This document shows, one piece after another, positions 54,824 to 62,617 of a stretch of 64,000 nt of DNA (position 1 is its first letter; each line of letters starts with the position of its first letter). The DNA comes from JACVRX01 sp046726315 (GTDB lineage Bacteria; Actinomycetota; Actinomycetes; Jiangellales; Jiangellaceae). A model generated the notes under the pieces. The model did not search any database. It was not told the origin of the DNA and saw only the letters and a list, made by a program, of their open reading frames with translations. Location: NCBI GenBank assembly GCA_046726315.1, contig JBKPAG010000007.1, positions 62,001 through 126,000 of the forward strand. Direction: 5' to 3'. The position numbers were made by a program, and so were the translations under genes.

Positions 54824-54922
54824 ATGGGTAGCCCGGTCACCGAGATACCAGATGTCGTGACGTTCGCGCAGTTTGCCGACCCCGACGGCAACGTGATCGG
54901 CCTCTTCAAGTCCCCATCATGA
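54824..54922 (+). pseudogene. C-terminal remnant of a VOC-family gene
   Basis: A 32-codon ORF, SPVTEIPDVVTFAQFADPDG then NVIGLFKSPS, equals the last strand pair of a VOC (glyoxalase-like) protein; the first three quarters of the fold are absent. GAGGAGGAG precedes an ATG, but this is probably chance, as the reading frame continues upstream without homology that I can see. It faces the pirin gene, whose stop is 6 bp away. Probably left by deletion. Confidence 0.6.
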
Positions 54923-54928
54923 GCCGGA

Positions 54929-55747
54929 CTAGTCCACGAATGGCCCGTTGAACATGGGGACTTCCCCGTACGGCTGGCCCGTCATGAGCAAGTACCGAGT
55001 GCCGGCGGTGGCGTCGGTGACTGTGAAGTCTGCTCCGGGACCCAGCAAGACGAGTTGAGCCGGTCTTGCCAGGCGCCGGTTCGCTCCGAACGCGGCCTCG
55101 CCGTCGAGCACGTAGGCGAAGCCCTGGAATCCGGCGGGCACAGAGGTCGTGACCTGCCCGCCGGTGGGCAGTTCGACGTCGAGGATCAACGCAGGCGTCC
55201 CCAGCCGCACCGGAGAGCCCTCGCCGACCAGCACTCGAACGATGGCGTCGCCCTCCTTCCGCACCGGGATCTGGTCCGCCTGCACCACCAGCGCACTCGG
55301 CTCGAGTTGCTTGTCCTTCCGGGCCAGGTTCACCCAGAACAGCACGCTGCGCCACTCGGTGTCGGCTTGGCCCTCGTCGCGCTCGTCGGCCCCGATCGCC
55401 TCAGCGTGCCAGGCCCCTCGCCCAGTTCTGAGCGCGAGCAGTGCGCCCTTGGACAGTCGGGCCCGCTCCATGGTGCCGCCTGGGCCGGTGCTGTGGCCGG
55501 TGCTGACCGAGCCATCCAACACATACCAGAGGTTGTCGAACCCTCGGTGCGGATGCTTGGTGTCGACGTTCCCCATGTCCGACAGCCGCATCCGGCTTTC
55601 GTGGACGAGGATGAACGGGTCCACCCTTTCGTACGACACGCGGCGTGAGGGCAGCGCCTCCAGCACCGGGAACCCCATCACCCGGATCTGCGCCGCGTCC
55701 TCCACCAGCACGGCGTCGCGTCCGATTGTCTCGGTCTCAGTGGTCAT
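54929..55747 (-). CDS. Pirin-family protein
   Basis: A 272-aa bicupin of the pirin family: VDPFILVHESRMRLSDMGNVDTK near residue 42, the metal-binding HPHRGFDNLWYVLDGSV near 65, a second set of residues in GRGAWHAEAIG near 108, and SVPAGFQGFAYVLDGEAAFG near 202 for the C-terminal cupin. The expected iron ligands (two His in HPH, His of AWHAE, then Glu) are in place. Pirins act as quercetinases or redox sensors; this one is probably controlled by the divergent TetR regulator. Start ATG with GGAG upstream. Confidence 0.9.
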   Translation of the reverse strand: MTTETETIGRDAVLVEDAAQIRVMGFPVLEALPSRRVSYERVDPFILVHESRMRLSDMGNVDTKHPHRGFDNLWYVLDGSVSTGHSTGPGGTMERARLSKGALLALRTGRGAWHAEAIGADERDEGQADTEWRSVLFWVNLARKDKQLEPSALVVQADQIPVRKEGDAIVRVLVGEGSPVRLGTPALILDVELPTGGQVTTSVPAGFQGFAYVLDGEAAFGANRRLARPAQLVLLGPGADFTVTDATAGTRYLLMTGQPYGEVPMFNGPFVD

Positions 55748-55809
55748 CGCCTATCACTCCTTCCACAACCGGAGGTAGCCCTCCGATCCGCTCCGTCAGC
55801 CACCACAAG

Positions 55810-55827
55810 ACGGAGGCCAGCCTCCGT
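55810..55827. promoter_or_regulatory. 18-bp palindromic operator between pirin and TetR genes
   Basis: ACGGAGGC and GCCTCCGT flank a 2-base CA spacer, giving a near-perfect 18-bp palindrome of the kind bound by TetR dimers. It lies 20 bases before the GTG of the TetR gene and 63 bases before the pirin start, and is the only strong symmetry in the 99-bp gap. A TACACT box at 55835-55840 could be the -10 element of the TetR gene, which would put the operator over its -35 region. Confidence 0.75.
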
Positions 55828-55846
55828 ATTCCCGTACACTGCACCT

Positions 55847-56527
55847 GTGACGACCGCCGACCACCCAGCGCCGCCACGGCGATTGCGCCGCGACGCCCAG
55901 CGCAACCGCGACGCCATCGTCGCTGCGGCTCGGGAGGTGTTCTGCGACTACGGCCTGGAGGCGCCGCTGGAGGAGATCGCCCGGCGGGCTGGGGTCGGCA
56001 TTGGGACCCTCTACCGTCGCTTCCCCGGGCGCGTGAAGCTGTTGGATGCAGTGCTGGCCGACACTGTCCAAGCCCATGTCGACGCGGCGGAGCAGGCACT
56101 GGCGATGGACGATCCGTGGAACGGGTTCACCTACTACTTGGAGGAAACCTGCCGGCTGCAGGCCGGCGACCGCGGGCTCAACGACGTCATGGGCATGCGG
56201 TTCCCGCGCGCCGCCACCGTGGAGGCTGTCAAGTCCCGCCTGTTCGACGTCGTCGCCCAGGTGGTCGATCGTGCCCAGCAGCGCGGGCAGCTCCGCGCCG
56301 ACCTCACCCTCGAAGACCTTGCCCTGGTGACCTGGGCCAACACCCGAATCTTGCAAGCGGGCCGTGCCGCCGGCGTACCCGACGCCTGGCGGCGGCACCT
56401 CGGTTTCCTACTGGACGGTTTCCGCGCCGACCGCGCCCACCCGCTGACCCAGCCGCCGCTGTCACCTCGGCAGGTTCATCGGGCCATGCTCACCCTCGGT
56501 CGTCGCTCCGCCGGCGACGCCCCCTGA
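55847..56527 (+). CDS. TetR-family transcriptional regulator
   Basis: A 226-aa regulator. The DNA-binding domain reads RRDAQRNRDAIVAAAREVF from residue 14, with PLEEIARRAGVGIGTLYRRF near 40 as the helix-turn-helix. The C-terminal domain is of the YcdC/AcrR-like kind (SRLFDVVAQVVDRAQQRGQL, LALVTWANTRIL). The GTG start has no ribosome site, and a possible -10 box ends seven bases before it, so the mRNA may be leaderless. It probably represses itself and the divergent pirin gene through the palindrome between them. Its ligand is unknown. Confidence 0.9.
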   Translation: MTTADHPAPPRRLRRDAQRNRDAIVAAAREVFCDYGLEAPLEEIARRAGVGIGTLYRRFPGRVKLLDAVLADTVQAHVDAAEQALAMDDPWNGFTYYLEETCRLQAGDRGLNDVMGMRFPRAATVEAVKSRLFDVVAQVVDRAQQRGQLRADLTLEDLALVTWANTRILQAGRAAGVPDAWRRHLGFLLDGFRADRAHPLTQPPLSPRQVHRAMLTLGRRSAGDAP

Positions 56528-56623
56528 CCCGCCACGACCTCTGGTCGTCGACGCCGGCCCGCCCTCCGCTGTCGTGACGGCAGGGGTTCGTGGTTATAGA
56601 GGCTCCCGCTATGCGCAGCGGAA

Positions 56624-57117
56624 TCACTCCTGACCGAGCCAGTAAAGTCGGTAGCCCACTAACAGGACCCAGACTGTAGTCAGAACGGACGCGATGATTA
56701 TGACTACATTCAAACTACTGACCAGAAGGGGCCCGCTACTGACACGATACCAAGGATGCCCGTGACCAAGCGAAGATAAGCGGCAGTCTTACCGAAGATG
56801 CTCCTCAGCATGACAAGGCCGACCACCAGAATTCCCACGGACAGGACGACTATGCTGTAGACACCTTCCAAGGTGGACATGAGCACTGCCGACGCGTAAG
56901 TCGCGGCCGCGACATTGGCTGCCCGCTGAGCGTCGACTGTGGTAGCGGAGTAGTCGCCGCTGAGCGTGATGAGCGCGGCATAATGAGACCAGGTTACCGC
57001 CAGGTCTAAGACAATGAACAACCCCACGAATGCGATCGCCAGCAGCATCGCGTTTCTATTGACCCCTTTCAACGCGAGGTAGAGCGATAACGCGACAGGT
57101 ACCAAGAGAATTGATTC
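56624..57117 (-). pseudogene. Truncated and frameshifted membrane protein gene (DUF4386-like)
   Basis: On the minus strand RESILLVPVALSLYLALKGVNRN to VAGPF encodes four hydrophobic helices but lacks any N-terminal start: the sequence abruptly joins GC-rich unrelated DNA near 57117. At 56726 the frame stops soon after GPFWSVV. In the neighbouring frame the protein continues LVSSLNVVIIIASV and VWVLLVGYRLYWLGQE to a stop at 56624. Adding one C to TTCTGG restores the join. The helices and the order resemble DUF4386-type integral membrane proteins, which is my best guess. Base composition is clearly lower in GC than the surroundings. Confidence 0.65.
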
Positions 57118-57176
57118 CCGCAGTGCAGGAGGAGGCGGAGCCGGCAACCGAGCTGGTGTCAGTTCAAACTGACAGA

Positions 57177-57604
57177 ATGAACCTCGATCAGTTGTCGACG
57201 GCAATGGCGTCTGATGACCCGGCGACGGGATTGCGCGCGGTACTGGCGCTGAGAAGGCTGGCGGAGCAGCTGGAGGCCAGCCAGGTCGCCGTCGCTCGAG
57301 CTCAAGGTTGCGCCGGGTGGGCACCGAGCAGACCGCATTTGCGATGCTCGTCGACCCCGAGTCGGTGACCGCTCGAGCGCTCGGTGTCAGCTTGGGCATC
57401 GGCCCGGGCCGCGCTGCAGGAGCGGGTCGCGAGGCGCTGGCGGCAGTGGGGATCGACGTCACCGTCAAACGGTCCAGGCATTCCTGGTCACAGGAAGGAG
57501 CGGCTTCGATTGACGCCAGCGGGCGGGGCTGTCTTCACTGGGCTCCGCCGGGAGGCGGCAGGGGAACGGCTCGGCGTCAAGCACGTCCTGCTCGCTCTGC
57601 TGTA
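57177..57604 (+). pseudogene. Decayed HTH / Clp N-terminal-domain gene
   Basis: MNLDQLSTAMASDDPATG and LRAVLALRRLAEQLEASQVA are the start of a small protein that normally continues into a helix-turn-helix, but that part is missing. The segment VGTEQTAFAMLVDPESVTAR follows in another frame and resembles the opening of a Clp N-terminal (ClpA/ClpC type) repeat. The later pieces AALQERVA, LAAVGIDVTVK, SQEGAASIDASGR and GERLGVKHVLLALLYR alternate between two frames in the order of that domain. At least four indels or deletions are needed to join them, so this is real decay and not one base error. Confidence 0.6.
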
Positions 57605-58001
57605 TCGATCACTCGGGGACTCCTGCGGTGCCGCGGCCGGGCCCCTTGTTCGTTCTTACGTTCCTGGCCGAAGGCGCCACCAGAGCCGACTACCACTCTC
57701 TGCGCCACACGTTCAGTTCGTTGGCACTTGGTCCGCACGGGTGGCTGCAGGTCGCCAACTTCTCAGTGACCGGCGCTGTACCTGGGCTACGCCGCGGGTC
57801 TGTTGCGTACACCACGGACAGCTGTCGGAACCCGTGCCGGCGGGATCCTGATCGGAGCGTCGTGAACCTGGGAGGCCTGTTCCAGCGCGCCGCCGTACAA
57901 CCGGCTTCGCCTGGCTTACCGCGCTCGCAATCCGCACACTCCACGCGACCCCGCGGTAGTCGGCCGAGTTGTCAGGGCACGTCGGTGTGCGGCCACCGGC
58001 G
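57605..58001. other. Intergenic remnant DNA
   Basis: No intact gene is seen. A 30-codon open segment at 57773-57865 (LYLGYAAGLLRTPRT, then a GGILIGAS end) looks like the C-terminus of a LysE-type or similar exporter, without its body. A HSLRHTF string near 57690 recalls tyrosine recombinases but nothing around it supports that. The stretch is best read as the tail of the decayed zone between the TetR and DUF1772 genes. Confidence 0.45.
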
Positions 58002-58517
58002 TTACGATGCGCCCGTCGGCGCGGCACGACCGAGTAGCACAAGGGCCCAAACCAGGCATCCGAACGCAGCGGTGGTCGTCCAGGTGCGGACGAGGTTCCA
58101 GCGGATCCACCTCGTTTCGTTGAATTGCTCGCGCACACTCACGAGATCGGCGATCTGATCGGGCGCTCCGGCTGCTTTGATGCCGTCGTTGAGCGGCACG
58201 TTGACCCGCACTGTGATCACGAACGTGGCCAGATACAGCAGAAGCGCGGCTACGGTCCACGGCAGGACAGGGCGGACGTCCTCGCCAAGGAGGAGCGCCG
58301 CCGCGAGACCCGTGAACACCAGAGCTCCGACGAAGGCCGATAGAAAGAGCGGATTGATGATCGCGCCGTCGATCGATTGGAACGCGCCGACGAATGTCCG
58401 GTCATCGGTTCGGCGCAGACCGGGCATGATCGCGTTCGCATAGATTGCGAAGACACCGGCCATGAGCCCGACTGTCATCGTGGCCACGATCAGCATGGTC
58501 GCTCGCAGGAACTCCAT
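58002..58517 (-). CDS. DUF1772 (anthrone oxygenase-like) membrane protein
   Basis: A 171-aa membrane protein with four hydrophobic helices: MLIVATMTVGLMAGVFAIYANA from residue 8, PLFLSAFVGALVFTGLAAALLL near 55, WTVAALLLYLATFVITVRVNVPLND near 85 with the conserved NVPLN loop, and TAAFGCLVWALVLLG near the end. These match DUF1772, a family that includes anthrone oxygenases of polyketide pathways, although most members are unassigned. The ATG at 58517 was chosen for the GGAGG five bases upstream, discarding 56 upstream residues of atypical sequence. Confidence 0.87.
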   Translation of the reverse strand: MEFLRATMLIVATMTVGLMAGVFAIYANAIMPGLRRTDDRTFVGAFQSIDGAIINPLFLSAFVGALVFTGLAAALLLGEDVRPVLPWTVAALLLYLATFVITVRVNVPLNDGIKAAGAPDQIADLVSVREQFNETRWIRWNLVRTWTTTAAFGCLVWALVLLGRAAPTGAS

Positions 58518-58611
58518 CCGATCCTCCAGCAGGCCGTACCCGGTTCTGCAGCGAGCGTCCCAGCCCACTGAACACGCGCAGACTATGGCCAGAAATCTGT
58601 TGGGCATGCCC

Positions 58612-59457
58612 TCATTGAGGCGATGAGTTCGGGATCGCTGTCTCGGGATCAGTGTGCGTGTCTCGTACGAACTCGCGGATGGCATGCGCCAGTCGGGTCG
58701 GTTGGTCCTCGGGGATCAAGGTGAAACTGTCGGCTATCTCGATCAAGCGTCCGTGGGGAAGGAGGATTGCTAGCCGCCGACCGTGCTCAGGAGGCATGAC
58801 CCGATCCTCCTCCGCCCATACCACGAGTGCCGGGCGATTGAAGGTCCGCAAGCCCTCGGCCGCAGCCAGCATGTCCCCCTTCTTGGCCGCGCGCAGGTAC
58901 TTGGTCAGGTCGCGACGGATCTCCCGACGGGTGAAGAGCGGCCGCAGCCAATCGTCAGTGACGTCATGGGGGATCGGGCGCTTGGCCATCCGTCCGAGGA
59001 CGAACGGTGCGCGGCGAAGGGTGCGCACACGTAGCGGTTGGAACGCGGCGTTGACGCCACCCGGCAGCCTGGCGGCCAGGGACGCGGCGCGTCCAGGTAG
59101 TCCTGGCGGGAAGTTCTCGAACGCCTCACATGAAGTGATCACCAGCCGGGAGATCCGCACGGGATGCTCGGCAGCCATGATCAGGAATGAACCCTGGTCG
59201 TTGCCCACCACGGTCACGGCGCGGAGGTCAAGGGCGTCGAGGAGCTCGGCTTCGAGCCGCGCAATACCGCGCGGAGAGAGATCGGCGTCGGGCTGCATGG
59301 GCCGCTGGTGACCACCGAGCGGAAGCGTAGGCACGATCACGCGGTGGTCACGACCGAGGTCGCTCGCAACATGGCGCCACAGTGACCCGTTCATGATGAG
59401 CCCGTGCAGCAGAACGACGATTGGTCCGGTACCGCCCGAGTCCTGGTAGTCGATCAT
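58612..59457 (-). CDS. Alpha/beta hydrolase with aspartate at the nucleophile position
   Basis: A 281-aa alpha/beta hydrolase: VVLLHGLIMNGSLWRHV near residue 14 gives the oxyanion loop, and TVVGNDQGSFLIM near 86 puts Asp at the nucleophile elbow (GNDQG), as in haloalkane dehalogenases and epoxide hydrolases. The cap region is Arg-rich. VVWAEEDRVMPPEHG near 220 supplies the acid. The usual histidine region reads ADSFTLIPEDQP, where I see no clear histidine, so catalysis is uncertain. It lies 46 bp downstream of a small membrane protein gene on the same strand. Confidence 0.83.
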   Translation of the reverse strand: MIDYQDSGGTGPIVVLLHGLIMNGSLWRHVASDLGRDHRVIVPTLPLGGHQRPMQPDADLSPRGIARLEAELLDALDLRAVTVVGNDQGSFLIMAAEHPVRISRLVITSCEAFENFPPGLPGRAASLAARLPGGVNAAFQPLRVRTLRRAPFVLGRMAKRPIPHDVTDDWLRPLFTRREIRRDLTKYLRAAKKGDMLAAAEGLRTFNRPALVVWAEEDRVMPPEHGRRLAILLPHGRLIEIADSFTLIPEDQPTRLAHAIREFVRDTHTDPETAIPNSSPQ

Positions 59458-59503
59458 CCCCGATGACAGCTCGACGCTTGGGATGGCACACCTCCCGTGT
59501 GGA

Positions 59504-59851
59504 CTAATTGTTGGCGAGCGTGCGCTGGACTGCGATGAGCATGTGCCGGTGCCCGATGGTCTCGTAGCCGATGACGGTCACGAGTGGCGCGAGCATGAGT
59601 AGGACGAGGCAGACGGCCATCGCCGCACCAATGGTGGCAAACAGTACGGCGAGCACGAGCACCGCGACCGTGCCGGCGAGCAGGGTGAGGTGGAACGACC
59701 ATGCGAGCAGCTTGGCGCAGCCACGTCGCGATGGCGATTCTGGCCTGGCCGGCTGCGGACCGGCTGCCGGACCGCTTCGACGGCCAGCACCACGGGCGCG
59801 CCGGGCAGAGTGCTGTTGCTCTCGCCTGGCTGCATCGGTAGCGAGGATCAT
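59504..59851 (-). CDS. Small two-helix membrane protein
   Basis: An ORF of up to 115 aa. The first 45 residues are Arg/Ala/Pro-rich and hydrophilic; the rest has two hydrophobic helices (FHLTLLAGTVAVLVLAVLF and AVCLVLLMLAPLVTVIGYE) and a basic-hydrophilic tail HRHMLIAVQRTLANN. No ribosome site is clear and the true start may be later. No family is recognised. It precedes the aspartate-type hydrolase on the same strand by 46 bp and may share its transcript. Confidence 0.5.
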   Translation of the reverse strand: MILATDAARREQQHSARRARGAGRRSGPAAGPQPARPESPSRRGCAKLLAWSFHLTLLAGTVAVLVLAVLFATIGAAMAVCLVLLMLAPLVTVIGYETIGHRHMLIAVQRTLANN

Positions 59852-59969
59852 CGCGATCAGAGGGTGTTCGGCAAGCGTCGAAACCCTGTCCGGAGACGTC
59901 GTTCCGCAGGCATGGTATGTGCCAACACGGTCAACTTCAGACCTGGCGAATCCTGGATCGCGACGACAG

Positions 59970-61503
59970 ATGACGAACTCAGCCCTCCCCCCCAGCGTCC
60001 GACTCGGCGCTCGTCTTCGGATCGCCGCGTGCCCGCTGGGTTCTGGCCGCCACAGTTCTCGGTTCGGGGCTTGCCTTCATCGACGCGACGGTGGTCAACG
60101 TCGCTCTTCCCAGCATCGGCGCCTCGCTCGGGGCCAGCCTGTCCAGCCTCACCTGGGTCATCAACGCCTTTACGTTGACCCTCGCCTCGATGATCCTTCT
60201 CGGCGGTTCCCTGGGCGACCGGTTCGGGCGGCGGCGGGTCTTCGTGATCGGCGTCGTGTGGTTCGCGCTGGCATCGCTGTTATGCGGCCTCGCGCCCAGC
60301 ATCGAGGCCTTGATCGCTGCTCGGGCCCTGCAAGGTGTTGGCGGAGCGCTGCTCACCCCCGGCAGCCTCGCAATCCTGCAGTCCGCCTTCCGACCCGAGG
60401 ACCGGGCCCATGCAATCGGCGCCTGGTCTGGGCTTGCCGGTGTCGCCGGCGCAGCTGGACCGTTCCTTGGTGGATGGCTGGTGCAGGTCACATCCTGGCG
60501 ATGGGTTTTCTTCATCAACCTGCCGTTCGCTATCGCCGTCGTCGCCATCGCTGCCCGTCACGTAGCCGAATCGCGCGATCCAACCGCGTCACCGCATACC
60601 GACCTCGCCGGAGCGGCACTCGGAGCAGCCGGGCTGGGCACCCTGACGTACGGGCTCATCACCTGGCAGGACCGGGGGTTCACCGAACCGGCCGTACTCG
60701 TCGCTCTGCTGACCGGCGTCGCCTTGCTCGCCGGCTTTGTTGTCCGCGAGCGCACGGCAAAGGACCCGATGCTGCCGTTGGGCATCTTCGCGTCGCCGCT
60801 GTTCCGCGCGACCAACGTGGTCACCCTCGTGGTCTACGCTGCGCTCGGTGGTGTGTTCTTCTGGCTGGTGCTCAATCTTCAGGTGGTCACCGGCTACGGA
60901 CCGCTCGCAGCGGGTGTCTCGCTGCTGCCACTGACCCTGATCTTGCTGCTGCTCTCCTCACGGATGGGCGCGCTCGCGCAGCGTGTCGGACCGCGGTTGC
61001 CCATGACGGTCGGACCTTTGTTGTGTGCGCTCGGCGTTGCGAGCATGACCCGAATCGGCCAGGGAGCGTCGTATCTGTTTGATGTGCTCCCTCCCGTGAT
61101 CGTCTTCGGACTGGGCCTGTCCATCACCGTCGCCCCGTTGACCGCGACGGCGCTGGCCGCAGCACCCGACCGGCATGCCGGCCTCGCCAGCGGCGTGAAC
61201 AATGCCGTCGCACGCGTCGCCGGCCTTCTCGCCATTGCGGTGCTGCCCTTGGTCGCAAACCTGAGCGGTGAGGCATACACCGACCCAGTCCTCCTCGAAC
61301 CCGCCTACCGTACGGCGATGTGGGTCTGCGCATCGCTGCTGGCAGCCGGCGGCGTCTTGTCAGCGCTCTTCGTGCGCCCACCTGCGACGAAACCGCCACC
61401 CGTTCCGCCGCCGCCCGAACAGCAGCGCTGGCATTGCGCCGTGGACGGGCCACCGTTGCCGAGCTGTCCACGGGACGGGCCGCTGGTCCCGTCCCGTCCC
61501 TAG
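59970..61503 (+). CDS. DHA2-type MFS exporter, start out of phase across a C7 run
   Basis: The body is a drug:H+ antiporter with about 12-14 helices: LGGSLGDRFGRRRVFVIG is motif A, ALQGVGGALLTPGSLAIL is the antiporter motif C region, and MLPLGIFASPLFRATNV lies in the central linker. The N-terminus needs the upstream WVLAATVLGSGLAFIDATVV, which is open but has no start codon before the stop at 59971-59973. ATG at 59970 joins it (MTNSALPPASDSALVFG) only if one C is removed from the seven at 59987-59993. The next in-frame start, GTG 60091, would cut into helix 1. The Pro-rich tail (KPPPVPPPPEQQ) is unusual. Confidence 0.8.
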
Positions 61504-61530
61504 AAGCCGCCGAGCACCAGCTCGTCTGAT

Positions 61531-62409
61531 CTACGACGCGAAGCGCTTGACGAAGGCGAGGGCAGTTTCGGCGACCTCGCGCCAGCCGCTGTCGATGGTG
61601 AGCGCGTGCCCGCGGTCCTTCATCTCGACGATCTCGGTCACGCCCTGGTTGTCCTGCTGTTGTTTGAAGGAGGCGTTCGCGATGGCCCAGGGGACGGTGT
61701 GGTCCTTCTCGCCGGAGATGATCAGCAGCGGGCCGCGTTGCGGATTCTCGGTGTCGACCTTGGCTTCGGTCCACGGGTTGAGGTTGGCCGTCGCCGCCTG
61801 GAACAGCGGCTTCCCGGACGTAGGCACGGAATAGGTCTCGTACAGTTCCTTGGCCTCGTCCTCGCTGACCGCGTTGGCGAATGCGTAGCGAAACTGCTCA
61901 TAGGTGAGTGGCACCGCGCGGTTGCGGTTGGCCGGGTTGCCCAGCACCGGGAAGCCGGATTTCAGCGACGAAATCGGCAGTGGGAGCACGCCGCGGAACG
62001 GTGCCGGGTCGATCGCCACCGACGCCGCGGCCAGGCCGCGCCCGGCCAGGATCTGGGCCAGCAGCCCGCCGAAGGAATGGCCAATAACTGCCGGCTTCCT
62101 GGTGAGCCCGCCGATGATCTGCTCGAAGTGGTCGGCTACTTGACCGATCGACTTTCCGGCGAACACCTCCGGATGTGCCTTGGCCTCCTCGACCGTGTCG
62201 GGGTCGTCTGGCCATCCCGGCGTCAACGCGGCATAGCCGTTGTCCTCGAACAGCGCCGCCCACCGGTCCCAGCTGCTGGGCAGCAGCCACAGACCGTGCA
62301 CGAACACGACGGGAGGACGCCCGGTGGCGTTGGCCTCTTCGCACTGCTGGAGCTCGTGCTCTGTGATCGTCTTGTCGCTTTGCGGAGTGCCGGACCCGGC
62401 AGTGGTCAT
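61531..62409 (-). CDS. Alpha/beta hydrolase
   Basis: A 292-aa alpha/beta hydrolase: PPVVFVHGLWLLPSSWDRWAALF near residue 35, the nucleophile serine in PAVIGHSFGGLLAQ near 112, ISGEKDHTVPW near 230 with the acid, and MKDRGHALTIDSGWREVAET near 265 with the histidine. The GLWLLPSSWD pattern is common in lipase/haloperoxidase-like hydrolases of actinobacteria. The start is the ATG at 62409 with TAGGAGGC seven bases upstream. It converges with the DHA2 transporter, whose stop is 27 bp away. Confidence 0.9.
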   Translation of the reverse strand: MTTAGSGTPQSDKTITEHELQQCEEANATGRPPVVFVHGLWLLPSSWDRWAALFEDNGYAALTPGWPDDPDTVEEAKAHPEVFAGKSIGQVADHFEQIIGGLTRKPAVIGHSFGGLLAQILAGRGLAAASVAIDPAPFRGVLPLPISSLKSGFPVLGNPANRNRAVPLTYEQFRYAFANAVSEDEAKELYETYSVPTSGKPLFQAATANLNPWTEAKVDTENPQRGPLLIISGEKDHTVPWAIANASFKQQQDNQGVTEIVEMKDRGHALTIDSGWREVAETALAFVKRFAS

Positions 62410-62617
62410 TGCGATGCCTCCTACGGTGGATACTTCACCTCGACGGCAAACACGGGACTTCAGAGTAACGACGTGCCGGGCCATGGTCGGGGCATCTTCA
62501 CCGCAAGATCACCTCTGAGCTACCTCAGCTCGTCGTAAGGGTCGTAGATTGCAGTCTGTGTCGAGGGCGCCTCGCGCTGCCCTGGCACCCAGAGAACCCG
62601 CAGGGCGAGGAGGAATT

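Noticed and set aside
57660..57760. Tyrosine recombinase remnant suggested by HSLRHTF
   Set aside because: Only one seven-residue string fits; no second motif (the LGH or the tyrosine box) is found nearby, and no attachment repeats were seen.
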